From contig NZ_CP046566.1 of the NCBI RefSeq assembly GCF_009740285.1, positions 124,001 to 188,000 of the forward strand: DNA of 64,000 nt, in the 5' to 3' direction. Below, piece by piece: positions 18,186-27,465 of this stretch. Within the stretch, counting starts at the first letter, position 1. The number at the start of each line of letters is the position of its first letter. A program made the translations under genes and the position numbers. Under the pieces are notes generated by a model. It saw only the letters and a program-made list of their open reading frames with translations. It had not been told where the DNA came from and did no database searches. The stretch is from Phnomibacter ginsenosidimutans. Its GTDB lineage: Bacteria; Bacteroidota; Bacteroidia; Chitinophagales; Chitinophagaceae.

Positions 18186-20231
18186 TCAGCTTTTCATTTC
18201 CTCCAACTCCTTCTGCAATCTGAACATCTCATCCCGCAAACGGGCCGCTTCAATAAAGTCCATATCACGGGCTGCTTTTTCCATTTGCTTTTTCACTTTG
18301 GCCACATCCTTTTCCATCTGCGGAATGGTGCGGTACACTTCGCCATCATCGGCGGCTACATTGCCTGGTACAATGCTGGCTTCGTTGGGTATGGCATACG
18401 GTTTGGTTTCATCAAAGCCTTTGATGTCGAGCACACTGGTTTGCTTCATCACATCTTCAATGCTCTTCTTCACGGTGGTAGGCGTAATGCCATGCAGCGT
18501 ATTGTAGGCAATTTGTTTTTCCCGGCGGCGCAGCGTTTCGTCCATGGTTTTCTGCATGCTGTCGGTGATGGTGTCAGCATAAAAAATCACCAGACCTTCT
18601 GCATTGCGGGCAGCACGACCAGCCGTTTGTGTCAATGATTTTTCGTTGCGCAAAAAGCCTTCCTTATCGGCATCCAAAATGGCGACCAGCGACACTTCGG
18701 GCAGGTCGAGACCTTCCCGCAAAAGGTTTACACCTACGAGCACATCAATTTCGCCGAGGCGCAGCTGGCGCAGTATTTCCACCCGCTCCAACGTATCCAC
18801 TTCGCTGTGTATGTATTTGCTTTTAATGTTGATGCGGTGCAGGTACTTGTCCATTTCTTCGGCCATGCGTTTGGTCAGCGTGGTTACCAATACACGGTCG
18901 CCTTTGTGTACCCGCTTGTCTATTTCATCCAGCAGGTCGTCTATCTGGTTGATGCTCGGCCGCACTTCAATCGGCGGGTCGAGCAATCCGGTAGGCCGCA
19001 CCACCTGCTCCACCACCACGCCACCGGTTTGCTCCAGTTCATAGTCGCCGGGGGTGGCACTTACGTACACTACCTGGTTCAGCATGCTTTCAAACTCATG
19101 AAAGTTGAGTGGCCGGTTGTCGAGGGCCGAGGGCAGTCGAAAGCCATAATCCACCAGGTTCATTTTGCGGCTGCGGTCGCCGCCATACATGCCCGCCACC
19201 TGCGGAATGGTTTGGTGGCTTTCATCAATAATCATCAAAAAGTCCTTCGGAAAATAATCGAGCAAACAGAACGGTCTTGTACCCGGCTGACGCCTGTCGA
19301 AAAAGCGGGAGTAGTTTTCTACACCATTGCAATAGCCCAGTTCCCGAATCATTTCCAAATCGTATTCGGTACGTTCTTTCAGTCGCTGTGCTTCTATAAA
19401 CTTACCCTGGCTTTGAAAGTACTCCACCTGCCGGGTCATTTCGTCTTGTATTTCGTGCAGTATTTGCACCATCATGTCTTTGGGTGCCAGGTACAGGTTG
19501 GCGGGAAAGATGGCGGCATTTTCCACCCGGCCAATGCGTTTGCCGGTTTTTACATCCAGCGTTTCAATGGTTTCAATTTCATCGCCAAAAAAACTGATGC
19601 GGTAGCCCCAGTCAACGTATGGCAAGTTGATGTCCACCGTGTCGCCCTTCACCCGAAAGTTACCGCGGTTAAAATCGCCCTGTGTGCGGCTGTACAAGCT
19701 GTTCACCAGGCTATGCAAAAACCCTTGCCGGCTGATGGTTTGGCCCTGCGCAATGCGAACGATTCCGTTTTCAAATTCGGTAGGGTTACCCATACCATAA
19801 ATGCAACTGACCGATGCTACCACCACAATATCGCGGCGGCCGCTCAGCAGTTCGCTGGTGGCCTGCAGGCGCAGCTTGTCCAGCTCCTCGTTGATGTTGA
19901 GGTCTTTTTCGATGTACGTATCACTCACAGGGATGTACGCTTCCGGCTGGTAGTAATCGTAGTAGCTCACAAAGTAGCCCACAGCGTTGTTGGGAAAAAA
20001 CTGCTTGAACTCGCCGTAGAGCTGTGCCACCAGCGTTTTGTTGTGGGTGAGCACCAGTGTGGGCTTCTGCACGTTCTGAATCACATTGGCCATGGTAAAG
20101 GTTTTACCACTGCCCGTAACGCCCAGCAGTACCTGCTGCGGTTCCCCGTTGATGATTCCCTCGGTGAGTTGGGCAATGGCGTTGGGCTGATCGCCGGCCG
20201 GCTGATAATGTGATTGCAATTCGAAAGGCAT
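18186..20231 (-). CDS. uvrB: Excinuclease ABC subunit UvrB
   Basis: A 681-residue protein, full length for UvrB. Walker A is GVTGSGKT (37-44). The beta-hairpin region [12 protein letters not shown], the helicase motifs [40 protein letters not shown] and QTAGRAARN, and the C-terminal UVR domain ([19 protein letters not shown], UvrC/UvrA contact) are all present. It loads onto damaged DNA with UvrA and recruits UvrC in nucleotide excision repair. It is a single gene converging on the T9SS protein gene. The reading frame is intact. Confidence 0.97.
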   Translation of the reverse strand: MPFELQSHYQPAGDQPNAIAQLTEGIINGEPQQVLLGVTGSGKTFTMANVIQNVQKPTLVLTHNKTLVAQLYGEFKQFFPNNAVGYFVSYYDYYQPEAYIPVSDTYIEKDLNINEELDKLRLQATSELLSGRRDIVVVASVSCIYGMGNPTEFENGIVRIAQGQTISRQGFLHSLVNSLYSRTQGDFNRGNFRVKGDTVDINLPYVDWGYRISFFGDEIETIETLDVKTGKRIGRVENAAIFPANLYLAPKDMMVQILHEIQDEMTRQVEYFQSQGKFIEAQRLKERTEYDLEMIRELGYCNGVENYSRFFDRRQPGTRPFCLLDYFPKDFLMIIDESHQTIPQVAGMYGGDRSRKMNLVDYGFRLPSALDNRPLNFHEFESMLNQVVYVSATPGDYELEQTGGVVVEQVVRPTGLLDPPIEVRPSINQIDDLLDEIDKRVHKGDRVLVTTLTKRMAEEMDKYLHRINIKSKYIHSEVDTLERVEILRQLRLGEIDVLVGVNLLREGLDLPEVSLVAILDADKEGFLRNEKSLTQTAGRAARNAEGLVIFYADTITDSMQKTMDETLRRREKQIAYNTLHGITPTTVKKSIEDVMKQTSVLDIKGFDETKPYAIPNEASIVPGNVAADDGEVYRTIPQMEKDVAKVKKQMEKAARDMDFIEAARLRDEMFRLQKELEEMKS

Positions 20232-20289
20232 GCCGCAAAATTAGCCCGTAAGTGCATGCCGCATGGCGTAAAGAAAACTAAAGAAAGTT

Positions 20290-20671
20290 GGGGCGGTCAG
20301 CGGCAGTGCATGGCCCGGCTGCGGTAACGGGCTGCGCCGGGCTCCGCTATCGCTGCGGCCCTTGCCTGCGGCTGCGGGCTGTCCCTGCGGGCCACCCTGT
20401 GCATCCCTGCGCCCATGGGCTGTGCTGCAAAAATTGAACAGTCAACAACTATAGTGATTGATTGCTGCCCTGCAAACTGATTATTGCCAACTGCCAATTC
20501 AAAAACATCTCCCTTGTATTTGTGCAACCACTTACAATGAAACCTTGCTGATGCCTGCACAACTGCTGATGGGCTGCCTGACCAACGAACTACCCCGCAG
20601 GCCCGCAGGGCTGAGGGAGTAGTGAGGCGGGCAGGAACTGCAGCTGATAACAGCACCTTGCTCACAGCCCC
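20290..20671. repeat. GC-rich dispersed repeat block upstream of the copper locus
   Basis: The gap between uvrB and the next gene (20232-20776) has no credible gene. It holds a GC-rich block (about 20290-20420) of short ctgcgg/ccgcag units, and a second element (about 20590-20671) ending gctcacagcccc. That ending resembles the element at 28411-28513 before the trp promoter. The rest is plain upstream DNA. Confidence 0.55.
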
Positions 20672-20776
20672 ACTATTTGCATGCTGTTGTTGCAGGCAGA
20701 CATTACTTAAAAATATATGTGGCTTTGTGACAGGAGTCATAAAGGACGGTAAAAGCGAAGGACTATTTTTGCTGCC

Positions 20777-21157
20777 GTGAAAAAGTTGATCAGTGGCATA
20801 TTGTTGTTGCTCATGGCGTTTCAAACCATGTACCCTGCTGTGTTTACAGTGTGGTTTTATGCCAACCAACAAGCCATCGCCGCACGGCACTGTGTCAACA
20901 AAAAACGCCCCCAACTTCATTGCGATGGCAAATGCTATCTGGCGAAAAAAATTCAGGCTGCCGAAGAACAACAGGCAGGCACTGAGCCAAGCGGTGTCCG
21001 CAATGTGTGGGTAGAGACTAGTGCCTGCATTCTTCAGGAGTATCACACCTTGCAACAGGCTTTTGCCGAAACAGCAGAGCTGTTTAGCGACTACAGGGTA
21101 CAGTCGGCACAGCAGGGATTTTCCACCGGCATATTCAGGCCGCCGGCATTTTGCTGA
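20777..21157 (+). CDS. Small Cys/His-containing exported or membrane-anchored protein, probable metal locus member
   Basis: A 126-residue protein starting at GTG 20777. It has an N-terminal hydrophobic segment (residues about 4-30) that may be a signal peptide or anchor, then a cluster HCVNKKRPQLHCDGKCY carrying three Cys and two His spaced like a metal site, then a featureless C-terminal half. I do not recognise a named family. The context is the clue: it precedes a Met/His-rich lipoprotein and a copper-type TonB receptor, so a role in copper binding or sensing at the envelope is plausible but unproven. A TATTTTTG promoter-like box ends 7 bp before the start. Confidence 0.6.
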   Translation: MKKLISGILLLLMAFQTMYPAVFTVWFYANQQAIAARHCVNKKRPQLHCDGKCYLAKKIQAAEEQQAGTEPSGVRNVWVETSACILQEYHTLQQAFAETAELFSDYRVQSAQQGFSTGIFRPPAFC

Positions 21158-21342
21158 TTCAAATTTTGTGGCAACGGTTTATAGTTTTTTGCATGGATTG
21201 AGCATGGCATCAATACCTGTGCGATAGCTATATGCCTGCCTTATCCTTCCTTTTTTTCTTATTGATTCAACAAATGCATTGTTGCCTCCACCGGCGACCC
21301 GGCCAATGCATGTCTATTCCTTCGTCGCCTCAATCAATCATT

Positions 21343-22161
21343 ATGTTTCGTTCTATTTATATCCGTGTTTTTGTTGTTGCACTTGTTGTCGCATTCGCTG
21401 CCTGTTCAAAATCTGATACTGTAATGCCCGATCCTACTGTGGGCCTCAGCAAAATTGCTACCGGATACGCTACTGGTGCGGCTGCCAAAGTAGAATTGTA
21501 TGCCCTCAGCAGCAACCTTACTACAGGCTACCAGCCTTTGTGGATTGCCTTGTACGATTCTGTGTCCGAAAAGCGCATTACCGATGCACATGTTACAATG
21601 CTTCCTATGATGGACATGGGTACCATGAAACATTCGTCGCCGGTAGAAAATCCTGCCAGCCATGAAGCCGTTAATCAGTTGTTTCCTGGTGCGGTGGTAT
21701 TCATTATGAGCAGCATGGGTGGCAGCTGGACCATCGACATCAATGTGCACAACCACAGCAACAACAAAGAAGGCAAACTGACCATACCTGTGACCGTGGC
21801 TGAGCCTGCACAAAAAAGACTACTGTCTTTTACTTCTGCCATCGACAATACCACGAAGTATTTTCTGGCCATGGTAGAACCCGCCAAACCCAAAGTAGGC
21901 ATCAACAACCTTGAATTTGTGCTGTACAAAAAAGCCAGCATGATGAGCTTTCCGGCCGATAGCAGCCTCAGCATCAGCTTTGAACCCGAAATGCCAACCA
22001 TGAATCATGGCTCACCCAACAATGTAAATCCTGTGCACTCTGGCAATGGCCATTACAAAGGCAAGGTAAACTTTACGATGACGGGCTTGTGGCGCCTGCA
22101 GTTGCAGCTGAAAAGCGGCACCCAACTGGCCAAAGCCGATTCGCTGGATATTGATTTTTAA
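21343..22161 (+). CDS. Lipoprotein, YtkA/FixH-like, probable copper handling
   Basis: A 272-residue lipoprotein with lipobox AFAAC near residue 20. The mature part is two similar beta-sandwich halves. The first carries TDAHVTMLPMMDMGTMKHSSP and the second EPEMPTMNHGSP...HSGNGHYKGKVNFTMTGLW. Met/His-rich loops on YtkA/FixH-like folds are typical of periplasmic copper chaperones. The ATG at 21343 is used because upstream in-frame ATGs would bury the signal sequence. The TonB receptor gene follows 56 bp later, separated by a strong hairpin. Confidence 0.75.
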   Translation: MFRSIYIRVFVVALVVAFAACSKSDTVMPDPTVGLSKIATGYATGAAAKVELYALSSNLTTGYQPLWIALYDSVSEKRITDAHVTMLPMMDMGTMKHSSPVENPASHEAVNQLFPGAVVFIMSSMGGSWTIDINVHNHSNNKEGKLTIPVTVAEPAQKRLLSFTSAIDNTTKYFLAMVEPAKPKVGINNLEFVLYKKASMMSFPADSSLSISFEPEMPTMNHGSPNNVNPVHSGNGHYKGKVNFTMTGLWRLQLQLKSGTQLAKADSLDIDF

Positions 22162-22166
22162 ACCAT

Positions 22167-22203
22167 CAGGCAATGGCGGTACATCTTGTACCGCCATTGC
22201 CTG
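22167..22203 (+). promoter_or_regulatory. 17-bp perfect hairpin between lipoprotein and receptor genes
   Basis: CAGGCAATGGCGGTACA pairs perfectly with the following arm across a TCT loop. It begins 6 bp after the lipoprotein stop and ends 14 bp before the receptor ATG. There is no T run. It might protect the upstream mRNA end, reduce translation of the receptor, or be a protein-binding site. Confidence 0.7.
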
Positions 22204-22217
22204 CAAATGCATACAAC

Positions 22218-24224
22218 ATGTTGCATACAGGTAAACAATTAGGGGTGCTGCTGTTGCTGCTCATTAGCTGGCAGGCGCATGCCCAGCAAGACACTGTACC
22301 TACCGTGGTACTAGAGCAGGTGCAAGTAATACGAGCGGCCAGGCAACCTACGCAAGCCTTGCTACAGTTTTACAAAACCACACCTGCTGCTACACTGGAA
22401 GAGGTGCTCAGCCGCATACCCGAAATGTCGCTGGTGCGCAGGGGTGCCTATGGCATGGAACCTGCCATACGGTCTTACAGCGCCGGGCAAATCAATGTGC
22501 TGGTAGATGGCATGCGCATTCATGGTGCCTGCACCGATAAAATGGATCCTGCTTCTATTTATGTAGAACCAATCAATCTCTCTTCCATTCAATTGGAAAC
22601 CGGCGCCAATGCTTTTGCCAAAGGCGCAACCCTTGGTGGCTCGGTAGATATGCAACTGGCCAAAGCCGTGCCCGGATTAGCTCATACATGGCAGGGCAGT
22701 GTGAGCAGTGGCTACCAATCGGCAGCACAAGCCTGGTACCATGGTGGACAGCTGCACTACAGCGGCCAAAGCTGGGCGGTGCGGGCCAGTGGTACATATC
22801 GAACAGCACAAGCTTACAAAGATGGAGATGGCAACACCGTACCCTTCAGCCAGTACAATAAAGTGAATGCGACGACAGCCATCACGTATCAACTCAATCA
22901 ACGAACAACACTTAGAGCTGACGTGCTGTATGATGAAGGCTGGAACATTGGCTATCCTGCATTACCCATGGATGTAGGTAGCGCCAAAGCATTGATAGCT
23001 GCATTGAGTATAGAGCAAACAGATGCGGCGGCTACTTGGCACAGCAAGTCAGCAAAGCTCTATGTAAACCGCATTGTACATGCCATGGATGATACACAGC
23101 GGCCCAATGTGCCCATGCATATGGACATGCCGGGTACCAGTAATACAGTGGGGGCTTATGCCACCGCTTTGTATCGCCGTCAAGATCACCAACTTCAGCT
23201 ACGGGCAGATGCTTCGGCCACACAACTGCATGCCTCCATGACGATGTATGCACCCGGTAGTTCGCCCATGTATATGCTTACGTGGCCCGATAACCAACGC
23301 TGGCAAACCGGTGCTGCTGCGCAATGGAAATGGCAGCCCGACAGTAACTGGCAACTGCTGGCCAATGTACGGACAGATGTGTTTGTCAGCCGCCTCACCA
23401 GCGTTCTCGCCAAAGACCATATTGCTATTTTGAATGGCAATACCAATACTCGTTGGGATGTATTGGGCAATGCATCTTTGCAAGTAAACCGTCAGCTGGG
23501 CAAAGGGCATAAACTGAGTGCCAGCGTAGGTTGGGCGCAACGCATGCCCACCGCCAGTGAGTTGTATGGCTTCTATTTGTACAACGCTGCAGAGAACTAT
23601 GATTATGTAGGTAACACAGCACTCAAGCCTGAACAATCGCTGCAATCAGAAATCAATTACCAATATCGTGGTGCCCGCTGGCAAATGAAAATCTCCGGTT
23701 TTTATCATGCTTTGCATCACTACATCGTTGGTGAAATCGATCCGCAGTTTTCTGCCATGACCATTGGCTCGGCTGGTGTAAAACGCTACACACAGCAACC
23801 CAATGCCACCCTGATGGGAGCTGAGTTGTGGTGGCAGGCAGCACTCAACAAGCGTTGGTTGTGGATCAATACACTGCGGTATCAGCATGGTGAAGTAGCT
23901 GATTCGCCCATGCCGTTTGTATCGCCGCTCAAAGCAGTGAGCAGTATGCGCTGGGCCTGGGGTAAACTGAGCCTGCAGGGAGAATGTGAAATAGCCGCGG
24001 CACAAGAAAGGCCCGCCAGCCGCTATGGCGAAGTAAAAACGAACGGGTACACATTGCTGCATCTTCGGTTGGCCTATCCTGTGTCACTAATGGGCCTGCA
24101 GTGGCAGTGGCAAACGGGTGTAGAAAATCTACTGAATGAATCGTACCGTGATCATTTGGATTGGGGCAAAACCATATTGCGCCCCGGTAGAAATGTGTAC
24201 CTGCAGTGTACGGTAAAGTGGTAA
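22218..24224 (+). CDS. TonB-dependent outer-membrane receptor, copper (OprC/NosA) type
   Basis: A 668-residue outer-membrane receptor with signal peptide (cleavage after SWQAHA). The plug domain has RRGAYGMEPAIRSYSAGQINVLVDG followed by MRIHGACTDKMDP. The last phrase matches the HGACPxRMDP hallmark of the OprC/NosA copper receptors. A 22-strand-type barrel follows and ends in WK(W)-like aromatic residues as barrels do. It imports copper or a copper chelate with energy from TonB. The ATG at 22218 is preferred over 22173, which lies inside the hairpin. It is last in the three-gene locus with the Cys/His protein and the Met/His lipoprotein. Confidence 0.88.
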   Translation: MLHTGKQLGVLLLLLISWQAHAQQDTVPTVVLEQVQVIRAARQPTQALLQFYKTTPAATLEEVLSRIPEMSLVRRGAYGMEPAIRSYSAGQINVLVDGMRIHGACTDKMDPASIYVEPINLSSIQLETGANAFAKGATLGGSVDMQLAKAVPGLAHTWQGSVSSGYQSAAQAWYHGGQLHYSGQSWAVRASGTYRTAQAYKDGDGNTVPFSQYNKVNATTAITYQLNQRTTLRADVLYDEGWNIGYPALPMDVGSAKALIAALSIEQTDAAATWHSKSAKLYVNRIVHAMDDTQRPNVPMHMDMPGTSNTVGAYATALYRRQDHQLQLRADASATQLHASMTMYAPGSSPMYMLTWPDNQRWQTGAAAQWKWQPDSNWQLLANVRTDVFVSRLTSVLAKDHIAILNGNTNTRWDVLGNASLQVNRQLGKGHKLSASVGWAQRMPTASELYGFYLYNAAENYDYVGNTALKPEQSLQSEINYQYRGARWQMKISGFYHALHHYIVGEIDPQFSAMTIGSAGVKRYTQQPNATLMGAELWWQAALNKRWLWINTLRYQHGEVADSPMPFVSPLKAVSSMRWAWGKLSLQGECEIAAAQERPASRYGEVKTNGYTLLHLRLAYPVSLMGLQWQWQTGVENLLNESYRDHLDWGKTILRPGRNVYLQCTVKW

Positions 24225-24363
24225 AACAATAAGCCAGGCCATTCATAGAGGAAATAACCTGTTTGGCCGAACCTTTTCTTTTTGCTGCACAAAAGCTGAG
24301 ATATTGCTGGTTGATTTGTACATTCAAGTAAACCAACAACACATCACTCAATCATTGATGACC

Positions 24364-24789
24364 ATGAAAAAAATCGTTCTCTTTTTTACATTGATGGCCG
24401 GCGTTGCTACAGTGAGCCAGGCACAAATTAAACTGCCAGGCGGTGCCGGCGATGTCGTGAAAAACTTTATTGCACCACCCGCCATTGGCGATGTGGGCAA
24501 AACCGCCAGTGGCATTGCCGATTTGCTGGGCAGCAAACTCAGCCTTGGCGCTACCGAAAAGAAAAGTACGCTGGATGCTGTCACCAGTTTTTTGGGCCAG
24601 AAAAAAGACATTCTTGGTTTGGCTAAGACCAATCCTGCTGATTACCTGAAAAAATTCAACCCGCTGCAGCAAGGCTTTATGGGCAAGATGAAAACCATTT
24701 TGGGTGCGGCCAAATACGCCAAACTGCTGGGCCTGAAACCCAGTGGCAGCAACATTGCCGGCAACTTGTTGAGCAATTTGTTCTTTTAA
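24364..24789 (+). CDS. Small secreted protein of unknown function
   Basis: A 141-residue protein with a typical signal peptide (MKKIVLFFTLMAGVATVSQAQ). The mature part is Gly/Ala/Leu/Lys-rich and likely helical (GKTASGIADLLGSKL, FLGQKKDILGLAKTN, MKTILGAAKYAKLLGL). No known motif. The ATG at 24358 two codons upstream is an equal alternative. It stands alone 139 bp after the TonB receptor gene and is followed by a hairpin with a T run. Confidence 0.7.
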   Translation: MKKIVLFFTLMAGVATVSQAQIKLPGGAGDVVKNFIAPPAIGDVGKTASGIADLLGSKLSLGATEKKSTLDAVTSFLGQKKDILGLAKTNPADYLKKFNPLQQGFMGKMKTILGAAKYAKLLGLKPSGSNIAGNLLSNLFF

Positions 24790-24904
24790 GCCGAAGGCTG
24801 AAAGCATAAAGCGCATAAAGTTGATAGATGATGGTTGGTAGTTGATGGGAAGACACCCATAAGAACAACCAGATTGAAATCTTAGGTCGTTGTAGCGTAA
24901 ATGC

Positions 24905-24956
24905 AAAAGGCACAAAGGACGCAAGGATTTTTCCTGCTGCCTTTGTGCCTTTTTTA
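24905..24956 (+). terminator. Hairpin with T run, MITE-like arms
   Basis: AAAAGGCACAAAGG (24905-24918) is exactly complementary to the arm at 24940-24953, followed by more T. It may terminate the small secreted protein transcript. The cacaaagg arms match a repeat type also seen at the trpB-trpA junction. Confidence 0.55.
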
Positions 24957-25033
24957 ATGTTGGTGTTGCTTGCATTTCCTGCCAACCACCAACCATCATC
25001 TATCAATTACTCATGTATTTCCAAACATCCAAC

Positions 25034-25053
25034 ATCCCGATAGCTATCGGGAT
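25034..25053. repeat. 20-bp perfect palindrome
   Basis: ATCCCGATAG followed by its exact reverse complement. It lies in the 311-bp gap between the small secreted protein gene and the M3 peptidase gene, otherwise containing ccaaccaccaacc-type simple repeats. Confidence 0.8.
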
Positions 25054-25100
25054 GTCATCTAACATCTTCCTCCTGCCAACCACCAACCATCAACCACCAA

Positions 25101-26825
25101 CTACAGCTTGTCCATTTCCGCTTTCACAAATTCCATCAGCGTTTTGATGTGGGCTGGTGAGAAATCGAATTTCAATCCGGCAGCGGCGTAGAGTTCGGGA
25201 AGGGTTTTGGTACCACCCAGGCTTAGTGCATTCATGTAGTTCTGCAGGGCTTGCTCCGGCTGCTGCTTGTACTGCATCCACAGGCCAATGGCACCCAACT
25301 GTGCAATGCCGTATTCGATGTAGTAAAACGGTACTTCAAACAAATGCAACTGCCGCTGCCAGCTGTAGCGACGGAAAGATTCCAGTCCGCTGGTATCCAG
25401 CACTCCCGTGCTGAACTCCTGCAAAATGCGCATCCACGCATCGCCACGTTCTTCAGCACTATGCTGCGGATGTAAGTACACCCAATGTTGAAATTTGTCA
25501 ATCGTCGCAATCCATGGGAAAATGGTGATGGCTCTTTCCAGCTGGTGCAGTTTGGCCCGCTTCAGTTCTTCAGCATTGTCAAAAAATGGCTCCCAATGAT
25601 CCATCGTAAACAACTCCATGGCCATGCTGGCCACTTCGGCTATTTCCATGGGATATTCTTTGAAAGCCGTTAGCGACAACGGGTGTGCTAAAAAGCTGTG
25701 TACCGCATGGCCACCTTCGTGTACCATGGTGGTGACATCATCCATTTGGCCGGCGGCATTCATAAAAATGAACGGCGCACCGCTCTCTGCCAGCGGACAG
25801 TTATAGCCACCTGGCGCTTTGCCCTTGCGGCTTTCCAAATCGAAATGGCCCATGCGCTGCATAGTGCGGAAGCAATCAGCAAAAAACGGATTGAGTTTTT
25901 CCAACACCGCAATGCTCTTTTGCAACAGGTCTTCGCCATTGCTGAAAGGGCGCAGCGGCTCTACGCCTTCTGGCTCTGCATCCAAATCCCAAGGACGCAA
26001 TGTATCGAGCTGCAATTGCTGCTGTTTGTGTTGGTAAATATCATTCACCAATGGCAGCACGTGTTGCTTCACGCCTTCCTGAAATTGTTCGCAATCGGCG
26101 GGGGTATAATCAAAGCGGCCGAGTTCTTTAAACTTATAATCGCGGAAGTTACTGAAGCCGGCATTCACGGCCACCTGCTGGCGCTTTTCAATCAGCTGGC
26201 TGTACAAGTCGTTCAGCGCTTCTTTGTCTTGCAGGCGACGTTCCTGAATGCTGCGGTACACCGTTTCCCGTTCGCTGCGGTCTTTGCTTTGCAAAAACTT
26301 AGCGGCTTGCTGCATGGTATATTCCTGACCCTTGTGCTGAATGGTCATGCGGCCGGTGATTTGGCCAAACTGCTGTTGCAGTACGCCCAGCTCTGCCTGC
26401 AGCGGAATGTTTTCTTCCCGAAACAATTCAATGCTCTTGCGTACGCTGCGCAGATACGTGTGGTACAAGGATTGGTCGAGCTCGGCCAGGTGCGGATTGT
26501 TCACCAGTTTTTTATTCAACGCATCGGCATAGGGTTGAATCTTGGGTTGAATTTCCATCACGAAAAACGTGAAAGCATCTTCCAGCGTTTTGTTTTCTGT
26601 GTCGCAGGTCATTTTAATCTGGCGCCAGCAGGCATCTTCGCTAATGGCCGCTTCCACTTCGCTGCTGTCTTGCAGCCATTTTTCCAGTTCGGCCTTGCTG
26701 TTGATGGGGCGTTCGAGCAGTTCTTTAAAAAAAGGTTCGAGTGCTTCCCATGTGCTCAGGGTAAAATTTTGTGGCAAATAATGCCGGGGCAATTTTTGTA
26801 TATCGGCAGAGTATATCATAGTCAT
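25101..26825 (-). CDS. M3 family oligoendopeptidase
   Basis: A 574-residue cytoplasmic zinc peptidase of the M3 (PepF-like oligoendopeptidase) family. The zinc motif HEGGHAVHSF supplies HExxH, and the downstream EIAEVASMAMELFTM supplies the third ligand Glu. C-terminal phrases such as FYYIEYGIAQLGA are typical. It degrades short peptides. ATG 26825 (MTMIYS) or 26819 (MIYSADIQ) is the likely start; an upstream extension to 26915 does not look family-like. It is a single gene converging on the small secreted protein gene. Confidence 0.92.
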   Translation of the reverse strand: MTMIYSADIQKLPRHYLPQNFTLSTWEALEPFFKELLERPINSKAELEKWLQDSSEVEAAISEDACWRQIKMTCDTENKTLEDAFTFFVMEIQPKIQPYADALNKKLVNNPHLAELDQSLYHTYLRSVRKSIELFREENIPLQAELGVLQQQFGQITGRMTIQHKGQEYTMQQAAKFLQSKDRSERETVYRSIQERRLQDKEALNDLYSQLIEKRQQVAVNAGFSNFRDYKFKELGRFDYTPADCEQFQEGVKQHVLPLVNDIYQHKQQQLQLDTLRPWDLDAEPEGVEPLRPFSNGEDLLQKSIAVLEKLNPFFADCFRTMQRMGHFDLESRKGKAPGGYNCPLAESGAPFIFMNAAGQMDDVTTMVHEGGHAVHSFLAHPLSLTAFKEYPMEIAEVASMAMELFTMDHWEPFFDNAEELKRAKLHQLERAITIFPWIATIDKFQHWVYLHPQHSAEERGDAWMRILQEFSTGVLDTSGLESFRRYSWQRQLHLFEVPFYYIEYGIAQLGAIGLWMQYKQQPEQALQNYMNALSLGGTKTLPELYAAAGLKFDFSPAHIKTLMEFVKAEMDKL

Positions 26826-26867
26826 AATTGAATGCTGCGAATGTAAACCCCAAACTTGCTTGATAGG

Positions 26868-27107
26868 ACACGGATGTTGCGGATGAAACGGATGTTCACA
26901 GATTTTTTTTATCAACTATTTTATGGTACGCGGAAGAAATACAATGGGACACTGATTTTGCGGATGGAACGGATTTTCACTGATGTCTGAGTACTACTAT
27001 CCAAAAACTATATCAAAGCCCCAGCGGGGCGAAATATGCATAGCCATGGGTGAAGCCCATGGAATGAAGCGACCACAAACGTATAGCAAGCCCCAGCGGG
27101 GCGAAAT
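26868..27107. repeat. Two families of short direct repeats in a 640-bp gap
   Basis: The gap 26826-27465 has no gene. It contains two similar cggat-type units (about 26868-26905 and 26946-26985), two identical 20-bp units aagccccagcggggcgaaat at 27016-27035 and 27088-27107, and between them a CCATGGG/CCCATGG hairpin (27043-27061). Downstream is plain DNA with a gtggcagc-type fragment near 27318 that is also found after trpF (about 34410). Confidence 0.7.
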
Positions 27108-27465
27108 GATACAATGGCCACAAATGCATAGATTTTTGGCCTAGTATTGAATACAAATCATGCATTGCTGTTGTTTTAATCTGTGCATGCGTGGCAAAAA
27201 ATAGCCACAGATGCACAGATTAATAATACAGTAGTTCCTCTCCTCAGCGGGGAGAGATTAGGAGAGGGGTAAATGGTTGAATTGGTGATATTATAATTTG
27301 TGAACCAGCCAAGTGCCCTGTGGCAGCATCGTTGTCTCGCTTCTTCCAGTGGAAGAAGTGTTCACTTGTACTGCATCGCCTTCATCAGCTTTTCCTACAC
27401 CTGCTGCAACCTCTCGGTAAAAAGTAGCAATTTCGTGTTTCGGCCTCGGCCCAACCATCAGAGAT

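Noticed and set aside
18807-20213. Long open frame (468 codons) opposite uvrB
   Set aside because: It lies entirely antisense to a full-length UvrB, has no recognisable motif and shows compositional bias expected from the complementary strand.
20297-21055. 252-codon minus-strand frame over the GC-rich repeat block
   Set aside because: It crosses the repeat block and the start of the Cys/His protein gene, with no family resemblance and no promoter or ribosome-binding site.
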